Of a DNA stretch of 64,000 nt, positions 54,440 through 64,000 are shown one piece after another. The stretch spans positions 4,135,151 through 4,199,150 of the forward strand of contig NC_085890.1 of assembly GCF_035222375.1 (NCBI RefSeq). Direction: 5' to 3'. The translations under genes and the position numbers were made by a program. Position 1 is the first letter of the stretch, and the number at the start of each line of letters is the position of its first letter. Source of the stretch: Podospora pseudocomata. Lineage: Eukaryota > Ascomycota > Sordariomycetes > Sordariales > Podosporaceae. Under the pieces are notes generated by a model that had not been told where the DNA came from, did no database searches, and worked only from the letters and a program-made list of their open reading frames with translations.

Positions 54440-56340
54440 ACGTGTTCACAGTCCTCGAAATCCAAAGCGTCCTTGTCCCAACATCCTGTGGGGACCATGT
54501 TTTCCACAATAAGTGTGTTTTTTCCTTCCGTTGTTGTGGTATAATTCCAATCCTCCTCCGATCCTGCCTTGTGTACTTGCAAGATGGGGTCGTTATCTCG
54601 TCTGGAAGGGAATACCTCGTGGTAAACCTTGAATCGATAATGGACTCTGCAGTAGTCGTAAATGCAGTCAAACCATGCAACTGAGTCGTGCAGTCCGTGG
54701 CAGGGTATAGCAAGAGGTACGTCGTCTGGGTGAGGTTCTGCCTTGGTGTGCTCGGTGGGGGTGTCTTCCCCGTAGACCACTGGTCGTCCTGGTCTCTCGA
54801 AACGCTCGTCCCAGTCCTTGGCTGTCACCCACCAGTCTGCACAGTTGCTCATGTCCCAAAGGGTGATGGGTTCATCCTCTGGCTCTGGTTCTGACTCTGT
54901 ATATTCGTCGTCGGTGGAGACTCCGGTTTCTGCGGTTCTCTCACATCTTCTTACCCACTCGGTTCCATCCAACGGGCAATCGCTTCTTGTTAATGAGTTT
55001 TCGTTTCTGATCGTTGGTCGTGGAAGTTCTCTCAAAACTGGGCTTGTGAGCGGGGTTAGGGCGTGATCAATCATGTCGGCGAGTTGTTCTTGAGTCGTTC
55101 CTGTGGGCATGTGCGACATGAGATTTCCCATCGCGGCGTCCATCATCGGCCGGTGGAGGGGGTCGTCGTCTTCGCGATGTATCATCCTGACGACGCGGTC
55201 GGTGTCCGCGAACTGAACTGATTTGGCTTCAGGTACCGGTTTGAATTTCTTCGGTGAACGACATTCTCGTGCAAAGTGTCCCATCTTGTCACAATTGAAG
55301 CATTTGACCTTGGACTTATCCTTGGGTTTGTCGCCGTACTTCCGTTGTTGGCCTTTACCGTGCTGTGCTGCTGCTCCGATGTCCATGGGTCCTGAGTGTG
55401 TTCCCCATGAAGTGCTCTTGTGTTCGTACTTCTTTTTGATGTTGGCCTTGGGAACCTGAGGGTTGCGATAGACTCCTTTGTCTTCCATGGATCGCTCATA
55501 GAGTCGGTTGTCGATGACAATGGCTTTGTTGATGTATTCGTCGAGGGTAAGTGCGTGTCGGTCTTCCTTAATGAGTTCGTCCTTGACCTTGGGCTTCAAG
55601 CCTCTGTAAAATTTGTTCTTCAGAGCGGCATCGGCCCAGTTGACCCTGAATGCGTCTCGGCGAAAGAGTGTCGCGTAAGTCGAGGCTGAGGCAGTCTGCA
55701 CAAGTCGTTCGAGACGATCCTCGGCTGCCTTTTCCTCATCGGGTTCGCCGTACATCTTCTTGATTTCTTCCTCGAACTTGACCAATCCCATACCGAAGAG
55801 TTTCTGTGTGAGGGGTTCGCGTTCATCCTCCGCGTACTCGAAGTAGTTCCTGAGGATCCCATCAAACCACTGCTTGGGGTCTCCTCCAAGGAAACTGGCG
55901 GCATACAGGAGTTGAGACTCGGGGTCGGTGATGCCGTACAGACGAAGGTTGGTCCTGACGTGTGACAACCAGGGCGGGAGTTCCTGTTTACTTCCGGTGA
56001 AGACAGGAGGCTTGCCGACCTTGGCGGCTATCTTGGGGGTATTGTCGCGCGTCGTACTTCGGACGGTGGTTTGCAGGCGCTTGAGCTCATCCTTGAGATC
56101 CTGGAGATCATTTTTGCTCTTGATGGCCGTCTCCATGCTGAGAAGTTTCTTGGCGAGGGCGTCGAGTTTGTTTGCGACATCATTGAAGTCATAATCTTCT
56201 TCGTCGGAAGCGCCGTTGTCATTGCCAGCGGGAGGGGTTGTCTTTTCGACGGCGGGGGCATCTCCAAGAGAGGCGTCATCGTCTCCAGGGAGACGGTCAT
56301 GTCCAACGGAGGGATTGGGGCAGCGGAAGCCATGGCGATT
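54274..56340 (-). pseudogene. Gypsy element D, Gag
   Basis: Gag with a coiled coil (KLDALAKKLLSMETAIKSKN), the Gag core (FTGSKQELPPWLSHVRTNLR, DPESQLLYAASFLGGDPKQW, FRRDAFRVNWADAALKNKFY) and one CCHC knuckle (CFNCDKMGHFARECRSPKK). The 3' end overlaps the pol frame by 166 nt, as expected for gag-pol shifting. The likely start (MASAAPIPPLDM, near 56333) is in another frame; a one-base shift near 56295 separates it from the body. Confidence 0.75.
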
Positions 56341-56391
56341 GGTGTTCGTTATGTCTGAGCACAACGTTCGATCTTGGTCATGCAAGCAACG

Positions 56392-56569
56392 TGTCACAAC
56401 CTGCACCGGGAGTGGATACAGACTGCAAGGCAGTACGCCGGAGGTGAATATGACAGGATGATCGAAGGTTGTGACAAGCGTCTCAGACATGGGTTCACTG
56501 TCAACAACAGGTTGTTCTAACAAAGAGCTACTGAAAGTAGATTGTAGACAAATGAACTTGATTGCTTGC
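56392..56569 (-). repeat. Truncated element D LTR (5' LTR)
   Basis: A 178-bp copy of the LTR terminus, cut at GCTTGC where the next copy starts immediately at 56570. It is next to Gag of element D. Confidence 0.8.
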
Positions 56570-56858
56570 TGTTACAACCTGCACCAGGAATGGATACAGA
56601 CTGCAAGGCAGTACGCCGAAGGTGAATATGACAGGATGATCGAAGGTTGTGACAAGCGTCTCAGACACGGGTTCACTGTCAACAACAGGTTGTTCTAACA
56701 AAGAGCTACTGAGAGTAGATTGTAGACAAATGAACTTGAATTGCTTGCATGAGGAATCAGATTCCTCGACACGGGGAGCGCCCGGCGCTCCCCTATTTAT
56801 TTATGTGAAGCTATCTACATATGTTTCTGAGGTATCCTTGTACCTTGCTCTGTGTGCT
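56570..56858 (-). repeat. Second, tandem truncated element D LTR
   Basis: Starts TGTTACAACCTGCACC at 56570 and follows the LTR to about 56858 (CCTTGTACCTTGCTC), where it diverges. The head-to-tail arrangement with the 178-bp copy suggests unequal exchange or a truncated duplication. Confidence 0.75.
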
Positions 56859-56884
56859 TGTATTGCTTGCTTTTGGCCGCGGCC

Positions 56885-56955
56885 AACAGACCATGGCCAC
56901 CGCTAATAGACCATGGCCACCGCTAACAGACCATGGCCACCGCTAACAGACCATG
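56885..56955 (+). repeat. 20-bp tandem repeat
   Basis: Three copies plus a partial of AACAGACCATGGCCACCGCT (one copy has T for C), directly after the LTR remnant. Confidence 0.9.
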
Positions 56956-57108
56956 AACTCCTTGCTAGTAAGACTCCTTTCTTTCTAACTACTATCCCAT
57001 AAGGACATCGAGTCGATGTCAATTTCGCGCGCCCCGCGCCAAAAAAAACGCTCGGGCCACACACGAGCCGATGTCAATTACTCAATCTCGACCAAAATGA
57101 CATCGGCT

Positions 57109-60100
57109 CAAAACCGCATCCAAACACATCCAAACATAAAAAGTTCGGTGTCGAACCCCCCCAAAAGTGCCCATGAGAGTGCCGATTTCATCGTTATCGT
57201 TGTTTTGGCCCGGAGATGTCGCGTTCGCCGTGTGCACCGAAGGTTAGGGTTAAGTTGGGGTTAACGCACGGACCCGCACCGGATCGGAGTGGCCAAGGTC
57301 GGGCGCCAGGGTTCGCCAACGACCAGCATAATCCCCCCCGAATCCCCGATCCAGCAAACCGGGAAGCCGGGGACGGTAGCAGGGTTGGGAAACAGACCAG
57401 GGAGTACAATTATGGCGGTGCATGTAAGGAGAGAGAAAAAGGGGTAGAAAAGAAATAAATATCCGTTGATAATGAATGCCAGAGAATTTCCCAATATACA
57501 CCCAGCAGATAGAAACACGAGATAGTTATCACAACCGTGGGATATTGCAGCAATAAGTCGCATCAATATGCATCCGTTCGATAACGTATTTGTGCCGTTG
57601 CCCAGGTATCGCATAGCCATTTGCAGTTCGTGCCACAACGCCGTATTCCCCAGTTCGATCAAGACGCACGTTAATACACACCATTTTTATTTACCAGTAC
57701 GGCATCGGCAACAGATCATCCAGCGAGCGGTAGAATTGGAAAGACGCGGCATTGTAGGGTCAGATGTAAGCGGAATCCAGTTCCCAAGCCCGGGGGATCC
57801 CGCCGTCCCGGGTTTGCCAGTTTGGCCCGATGGAAAGAAGTGCATAGTTCCCGAACCAGACGGCCACCCGTGCGGCCATATCCGGCGGACGTATCGCGGC
57901 ATACAAGCGCATTGCCGAGACGCACATGGTTGGACCAACGTGCGCGCACGTGGAAGGCCGTCGGCCGGTGTTTCACCAGGCGGCGAAGGGGACGTATGGG
58001 TCGACAGCATACATTGCCAACAATTCGGCAAGACGGGCACGTTGCAGCGGTTGTTCGAAGTGACGCCAGCACAAGCATCCACATCGACAATGGAAGGCAG
58101 CGTGCATCAAAGCCATCCGGACTCAGCAAAGCAGATAGTAGCCCAGTTTAACGAGTTGGCCAACACCGTCAAAGACAACGACCAAAAAGCGGCGGCGGTG
58201 ATCGGCGAGCAGTCGAGGTTTTCCGCCAACATGTGGGTTCGCCGGACCGGTTGGCCCCGGCATTTACAAGGATTCGACCGCGAGTGGTTGGCCGGCACCG
58301 CACAGCCACGAGACCCGGAAAAACGGGAGGAGAGGAATCGAAGGAATACAGAAGACAAAGGTAAGGACAAAGGTAAGGACGAAGGAGCGGCAACCGAGAA
58401 GGCGTTAGCCCGTGTTTTATTGGCGGTAGAACGGGTTATATGGCGGGCCCAGCGTGCATCCCGGGTCGAGATAGTTGGGTCGACGGCCATCAATTATATC
58501 AGCAGGCGTGAGGCGGGTGGTGATTCGAACGAAAAGCCGTTTCACGCAGAGCAAAAGGGCCAGACGATGGAACGGTACACCGAATCGTGGAAGGCGGTAG
58601 TGGCATACGTGTGGCGGACGTCCCATTTGAAACCGGCAGACGCAGCCGAGGCAGCAAAAACGACGGGGTCACGGGGAGATGGGGAAACAGACGCCGAGTC
58701 GGAGGATGAATGGGACGACGATTCGAAAAATGGTTGGAACACCCAAGCCAGGCACAGAGAGGGGAGCACCCAGAACCAGCGGCCGGCATACCATTTCACC
58801 GCATACCAGGCCAAGGTGTGGAAGCAGTTGCAAGAAGTTGCGTACGCATGTGTGGTGGCGGAGAACCCGGCGGAGGACCCGGACCCGTATAATAGCCAAG
58901 ACACAAATGGGGATCGGTGTTGGGAAGACCCGGTATCGAGTCCGGGGATAAGTGATGAAGAGACGGGAGAGGAATTGAGCGAGCAGAGAGGCCCGCGGCG
59001 GAGCCCCGATATATGTAGCCACGATCGACCCCAAGGTCAGGATATGCGAGCGTTGGAGCGAGACGTTTTGGAATTTTTCATCGCGTTATTGGACCATAAC
59101 ATCGGCGACAACGAGTATCAGAACGCATTATACAGCGGGTTGGCCGTATTAGGGATCCAGGTCGGGCACGGGTGGAGGAGCGCATTGGTTTACACGCCCC
59201 GGTTGTCCGCCATTGTAACGGTGGCCCGGATGTTGGTATTATACAAGGCCAAACAGGAGCGGGACGACGAGGTCGAGCAGCGTCGAGCCGGAGGCGAAAC
59301 GCAGCAGGAGGCGCAGCAGAACGCAAGGAGTCATTTCGACCGGGTCCGAGAAATGGTCCAGCGGTTCATGACCATCGTGGCGTTCGACGGGCAGCCGTCG
59401 CCAATGGATTCGATATTGCGGTTACGAGCGTACGGCAAGGCGATCCGGGCCAACACCAACGCAGACGGCGTAGTCGATTGGCACGGCGACGAGTTGTTGT
59501 ACGGGCACGTGCAGTTCAGCATGGCGTCGTTGCGGATGATGGTACACGGGTTATTGCATTCGACACGGGCGCAGTTGCGGCAGGAGGTATTGTTATTAGA
59601 GACCGACAGCGAGGGCGAGACCGCCGAGGGCGAGACCGCCGGGGGTATGCCGCAGATCCAGTGGGATCGATTGGTCGATAACGCGGCCGAGACCCGGGCA
59701 GGGTGGAGTTTTGTAGATGACCGGCGGAACCACGACGCATGGAACGGCGTGGACGGGAAGATGTGGTTAGCCGGCCGCGTGGCAGCCGAGGAGCGGTTAC
59801 GGGACCAGTTTATCGAGGCCGGCAGCGAGACGAGCGGAGGCACAGGGATGCGGTGGAAGATGGACCGAGTCCGCCAGTACGCAGAGTCCATGAAATCGTT
59901 CCGGTCCAAGTTGTTGGTGTTAATGCATATGAGCGGGGGCCAGCCGGCGAGAGGGACCGAGTTGGTCACGGTCCAGTATAAGAACGGCGTGGACGGGGAT
60001 ATCCGGGGGGTTGTTTATCGACGACGGATCGGTCGTGTTTGTCACCATGTACAGCAAGACCATGGGGATGAGTGCAAAGGCCAAGGTGATCCACCGGTAT

Positions 60101-62499
60101 TTGCCACGGGAGGTGGGGGAGTTGGCCGTATATTATGTATGGTTGGCGGTCCCATTTTGGCGGATGGTGGTTGCGGGCGCCAGCCATGGCAAGGCGGATT
60201 GGGGCAGTCCGTACATATGGGAGCCGCGGAAAGAGGCGGCGTGGGCATTTCCGGGCGGGGAGGAAGAAGAACAGGGGCAGGAGCACGACCACGGGGAAGG
60301 CCGGAGGCGAAAGCGGAGAGGGTATGGTTCGTCACGATCCGGAAGAGAAGCGAAGAGACGTCGGGTTCGAGGGCCGTCCGCGGCAGGGGCAGTTATGGCG
60401 ACCATAATCGACGAGGTGGACGAAGCGGAAGAAGGAGAGGGCGGTACAGACGGGTATAGAGGCAACCGAAGCACCGAAGAAGACCGGCCACCACAGGAGA
60501 TGTGGGAGCCGGAGACGTGGGACACCGGACGAGTAGGGCGGGCCATTGCCGGGGTGTCGTTGAAACACATGGGGGAAAAGTTGGGCATCATGGTGTGGAG
60601 GCACGCGGTCAAGGCGATATACCGTCGGTACATCAGGACAGGTCCATCATCGACATTATTGACAATGCCGATACGATCGACGGCGGAGGCGAGCGGATGA
60701 CCACAACAACGCAGTGGGAGACGCGTTCCACGGCCAAAGCGGGCACGGGGCAGGGATAGGAGAAGGGATATACGGGCGGTCGGTAGGCGAATCGTTATAC
60801 AGTACCGAGGCCAGACGGTTGGGATTCCGGCGAGTCAGCCGCGAGTGGCATGCGTTTTTAATGTTCGATTCGGTATTGCAGGAGGCCGGCCGGAAAAAGC
60901 CGTCACGGTTGCAAGACGTGGAGAGGCAGGCGACCGTGGAAGAGGCGAGACGGTGGCAGTTAATGCGGCAAATTAACATCCAGGACCAGTTACAACAGGT
61001 ATTGGGCCCAGGAGCCGCATTCCGGGGCGTGCAGGAGCCGGCGTTGCAAGCCATCATGAGGCAGGAGAGTCCCGTGGTTGTAGTTATGGGGACGGGTGGC
61101 GGCAAGAGCATGTTGTTTATGTTGCCGGCACGGTGTTCGAGCGGGTTGACGGTGGTGGTAGTGCCGTTGGTATCGTTGCGAAGCGACATCAAACGCCGTT
61201 GTGATGAGTTGGGTATCGAGTGCGTCGAGTGGAACAGCCGGCGGCCGCATGAGTGGGCATCGGTGGTGTTGGTGACACCGGAATCGGCAGTAGGGGAGAG
61301 TTTCGGACATTTTATAAGCCGGCAGCGGGCGATGGGACGGTTGGACCGCATTGTAATGGATGAGTGCCACGTGGTATTGGATTCAGGGGCGGGCGGTGGT
61401 TGGCGTTCACGGGTGTTGGGGTTAAGGCGGTTGGTAAAGGCAGAGACGCAGTTGGTGTATTTGACGGCGACGTTGCGGCCGGCCGATGAAGCCGAGTTTG
61501 GACGGTTGGTGGGGTTGCCGGCAGAGGGCGTGCGGTGGTTTCGGGGCACAACAACACGGCGGAACGTGCAGTACCAGATTCGGCGGTACAGGACGCCAGA
61601 CGAGGCGGAGGAAGACGTGTTGGTGGCATTGGTAGAGGAGAAGAAGCAGCAGTACGGAAAACAGGGGCAGATTATCGTGTATTGCGATACGGTAAAGAAG
61701 GCGGTCCAGTACGCGAAAAAGTTGGACGCATTGTGTTACCACCGCGGTGTGGGCAACCAGGAGGAAGAAGAAGGCGATTGTACAGCAATTCACGGAAGGA
61801 CGGCACCAGGTTGTTACGGCCACCAACGCGTTGGGTTTGGGAGTCGACGCCCCAACAATCCGGGTGGTGATTCATGTCGGTACGGTCCGGCGGTTGCGGG
61901 ATTATGCACAAGAGAGCGGGCGGGCAGGGCGAGACGGCGGGAAGAGCGAGGCAATTATATTGAAGCCGGTGCGGGACCAAGCACGCGGTCAGGGCCGGAG
62001 CCGGGGCCGAGGCCGGGGCCGGGGTTGGGATCAGGGCAGCATAGCGCAGGAGACGGCCGAGCAGGCAGAAGCACGGGGGATAGAGAGGGAGATGTGGGAG
62101 TTTATGGAGACGAAGGGGTGCGTGAGGGTGGTGTTGGACCGCGAAATGGATGGCAGGGCGGACCGGGAGGGTTGCGAAGATGGGGAGGAGAAATGTTCCC
62201 GGTGCGCAGCGGCAGGCGAAGAGCGAGGACGGGAGGAGCGGTTGGTAGAGTTGTTGGAAGAGGAAGAGAGGGCAGAGCAGGAGTCGATTACACAGGTAGC
62301 CGCAGGCGATGTAGGGGTAGATATGGAAGTAGAGATATACCGGGCAAGATCACAGCGGCGGAGGCATGGTTGGGACGAAAGAATACGGCAGTCGGAAGAG
62401 GCATTGGAGGTGGAGCGATTCCGGGCCATGTTGGAGCAGTGGGCAATAGGGTGTACGTGGTGCAGAGCCATTGGGGAAGAAGAGGGCGTTTGTAAAGGC
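57109..62499 (+). other. 5.4-kb tract almost free of CT dinucleotides
   Basis: Reading every line of the + strand I find one CT (58122-58123) between 57109 and 62499. AG, which is CT on the other strand, remains frequent throughout. CA, CC, CG and TC are also common. CT is frequent just outside (57001-57108, and again from 62500). The tract covers all of the helicase gene and about 460 bp upstream of its ATG. Confidence 0.9.
57242..57263 (+). repeat. Degenerate interstitial telomeric repeat
   Basis: GGTTAGGGTTAAGTTGGGGT followed by TAA, in the same orientation as the chromosome end. It lies 300 bp before the helicase ORF, inside the CT-poor tract. Confidence 0.7.
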
Positions 62500-62566
62500 C
62501 TAACCGAGAGGCTCGTGGTAGTTTGGGCCAAAATACCAATTCTCTTGGACCGCGCGCGGACGAATG
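57568..62566 (+). pseudogene. Telomere-linked helicase: OrsD-like N-terminus, central domain, RecQ-type helicase; frameshifted
   Basis: Four parts. (1) OrsD-like (DUF3505) N-terminus: CSSCHNAVFPSSIKTHV, then CGHIRRTYRGIQAHCRDAH. (2) A long central region ending in GGQPARGTELVTVQYKNG, then FIDDGSVVFVTMYSKTM and HRYLPREVGELAVYY. (3) RecQ helicase: Walker A MGTGGGKS (about 61084-61110), DECH at 61359-61370, YLTATL, motif VI QESGRAGRD (about 61909). (4) An acidic, Glu/Arg-rich tail. The frame breaks at the G6 run 60005-60010, again near 60630-60710 (two shifts) and near 61765. The 3' end is cut by an LTR at 62567. Because CT is absent, every Leu codon is TTA or TTG. RecQ-like helicases beside telomeres are known in several fungi (TLH genes). 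Confidence 0.85.
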
Positions 62567-63012
62567 TGTTACGTCCCAAGCGTAATACCCCTATACAGGA
62601 ACCACTGGGTGGTACCCGAGGTGCTGGGCACCTCAGCCAATCATTGGGCCAGGGATGGAAAGACCCACAAGCCCCCGTGCAACCAATCAGGAGTTGCTCA
62701 GTCTGATCAGTGGCCAAGACCACTGAGCACACTGAGCAAGGTACAAAGATACTTCAGAAATATATGTAGACAGCTTGACATAAATAGGGGGGAGCGCCGG
62801 GCGCTCCCCGTATCGAGGAATCTGATTCCTCATGCAAGCAATTCAAGTTCATTTGTCTACAATCTACTTTCAGTAGCTCTTTGTTAGAACAACCTGTTGT
62901 TGACAGTGAACCCGTGTCTGAGACGCTTGTCACAACCTTCGATCATCCTGTCATATTCACCTTCGGCGTACTGCCTTGCAGTCTGTATCCATTCCTGGTG
63001 CAGGTTGTAACA
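62567..63012 (+). repeat. Inverted copy of element D LTR
   Basis: A 446-bp LTR in the opposite orientation (TGTTACGTCCCAAGCG...GGTTGTAACA), similar over its whole length to 50801-51265. It replaces the 3' end of the helicase gene. A GCGCCGGGCGC palindrome lies near 62800. Confidence 0.85.
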
Positions 63013-63085
63013 CGAGGGTTGCCGAGGTCCATGCCAGGCTCAGCCTGTTACAAAGAAGAAGAAGAAGAAGAAGAAGAAGAAGAAG
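63013..63085 (-). repeat. Inverted 40-bp LTR-A fragment followed by (GAA)n
   Basis: 63013-63052 is the reverse complement of the first 40 bp of LTR-A (63253-63292). It is followed by an uninterrupted GAA trinucleotide run of about ten units to about 63084. Together with 63253-63292 it forms an inverted repeat with about 200 bp between the arms. Confidence 0.85.
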
Positions 63086-63252
63086 ATGACGGCGGCGATA
63101 ATCACAATTCAAAGTACGGTGCCGCAGCAGCCGACGCCGGTACCGACCTCCAACCCCAAACAAAACCGCGGGGGAAGAAGAGAAAGAAAGAGAGGACGAA
63201 GAGGAGGCGTGGCTTCTATACAACGACGAACACCGCGCGTTGATATGCGCCT

Positions 63253-63490
63253 TGTAACAGGCTGAGCCTGGCATGGACCTCGGCAACCCTCGGCCCTGGT
63301 GAAGCTATTCCCAGAACGCACAGACCACTACTCCAGAACCTTCTATCACCGCGCACTGGCCAACACCCTCAGCCATACCAGAGGCTCATGTCGACAAACC
63401 TTCTATTCCCCTTTTCCTTTTCTTCTTCAAGTTCGGTGTACTCGTAGAGTCGTCACCGGATAGTTGTAATACACTCCTGGAACCGTTACA
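63253..63490 (+). repeat. LTR of gypsy family A (solo)
   Basis: A 238-bp copy of the element A LTR (TGTAACAGGCTGAGCC...AACCGTTACA); no coding region of A follows, so it is a solo LTR or remnant. It abuts the fragment of an OrsD-like gene. Confidence 0.85.
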
Positions 63491-63498
63491 CGCCTTGC

Positions 63499-63907
63499 AT
63501 GGATCCGCAGTGCAGAATCTCGAGGGCCCACCTAAGAGACCGTCACCGGGATATCGGCCGTAAAGCCCGCAACGACATCCTCCGCCAGCACCGGGGTCGG
63601 CCATCACAAGGGCCGGCAACTGAACAGCTCTCACCATACGGTGTCTCCAACCCGACCCGGCCTATCAGGGGCCTCGCTGTACACAAGGGCTATGCTTGCC
63701 TTTGGCCAGGTTGCGACGACGGTCATCTCACGTTAAGTTGGAAGTGCTTGCGAGTGCACCTCAACGACAAGCACAACGCAAAAGGAGCCAGGGCCCAGAG
63801 GGACTGCTGGGCCAACGTGCACCTGCAGACCTTCTTCACAGGACCCAAGAGGGCGGTCTTCTACTTTTGTGTCGAACCCTCCTCCGCTGCCGCCGGGGGC
63901 GGCGAGG
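63499..63907 (+). pseudogene. OrsD-like (DUF3505) fragment cut by the telomere
   Basis: Open frame with paired Cys/His in OrsD-like spacing: CRISRAHLRDRHRDI, then YACLWPGCDDGHLTLSWKCL and HLNDKHNAKG. It has no start of its own (LTR-A lies directly upstream) and is cut at GGCGAGGG by the TTAGGG array. It differs in sequence from the helicase N-terminus at 57568, so it is a second family member. It probably belonged to another telomere-linked helicase-type gene. Confidence 0.7.
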
Positions 63908-64000
63908 GTTAGGGTTAGGGTTAGGGTTAGGGTTAGGGTTAGGGTTAGGGTTAGGGTTAGGGTTAGGGTTAGGGTTAGGGTTAGGGTTAGGGTTAGGGTT
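63906..64000 (+). repeat. Telomeric TTAGGG repeats
   Basis: About 15 units of TTAGGG in uninterrupted tandem from 63909 to the end, with GGG at 63906-63908 shared with the preceding DNA. The G-rich strand runs 5'-3' outward, so this is the right-hand chromosome end. Confidence 0.98.

Larger units (their letters stand above)
50801..56569 (-). mobile_element. Gypsy element D, internally deleted chromodomain LTR retrotransposon
   Basis: Right to left on the minus strand: truncated 5' LTR (56392-56569), gag, protease, RT up to the YxDD box, a deletion, integrase core, chromodomain, antisense gene, 3' LTR. RT thumb, RNase H and the integrase zinc domain are missing. The element lies inside element C. 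Confidence 0.85.

Noticed and set aside
60656-61549. 297-codon minus ORF inside the helicase
   Set aside because: Explained by composition: with CT absent on the + strand, CTA (the complement of TAG) cannot occur, so long minus ORFs arise by default.
57109-62499. RIP (repeat-induced point mutation) as the cause of the CT loss
   Set aside because: RIP changes CpA to TpA on both strands. Here CA is common, the opposite strand keeps CT, and helicase motifs are not riddled with stops.

Overview
The window is the end of a chromosome of a filamentous ascomycete (Pezizomycotina, probably Sordariomycetes). The evidence is short GT-AG introns of about 41-65 nt with CTAAC/CTGAC branch sites, fungal families (cutinase, hevein-type CBM18 protein, LsdA-like protein, laccase-like multicopper oxidase, fungal secreted PLA2), chromodomain Ty3/gypsy and pogo/Fot1 elements, and a TTAGGG array that runs off the right edge. 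The genus is inference.

Positions 1-42,500 are gene-bearing and mostly single-copy. From left to right: a GNAT acetyltransferase, a frameshifted MDR oxidoreductase, a small secreted protein, a FAD monooxygenase, a three-module CBM18 protein, tRNA-Val, an RS-rich protein, an LsdA-like secreted protein with a frameshift, an unrecognised multi-exon gene, an MFS transporter, formyltetrahydrofolate deformylase, a six-exon S10 carboxypeptidase, a decayed pogo-like transposon with perfect 42-bp terminal inverted repeats, a broken flavin monooxygenase, a P450, a secreted conserved protein, a cutinase, a TPR protein, a secreted PLA2, a five-exon multicopper oxidase, a large secreted protein, and two intron-bearing tRNA-Arg genes. 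Many products are secreted and suit a saprotroph or plant-associated lifestyle. They do not form one obvious pathway.

Positions 43,000-56,960 are nested Ty3/gypsy remains, named A to D here. A and B each have an in-frame join from the Gag zinc knuckle to integrase, with protease, RT and RNase H missing. D joins RT to the integrase core. C and D each carry, on the strand opposite to pol next to the 3' LTR, a related Cys-rich/coiled-coil gene, spliced in C. Between C's antisense gene and its chromodomain lie two paralogous tRNA-like cloverleaves, each followed at once by a 17-18 bp hairpin.

Positions 57,000-64,000 are the subtelomere proper: a degenerate telomeric tract, a telomere-linked OrsD-like/RecQ helicase gene with several frameshifts, LTR fragments in inverted arrangement, a second OrsD-like fragment, and about 15 TTAGGG repeats joined directly to that fragment. 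The strongest anomaly is that positions 57,109-62,499 (5,391 nt) hold a single CT dinucleotide on the + strand while AG stays abundant. This strand-specific depletion covers the helicase gene and its 5' flank.
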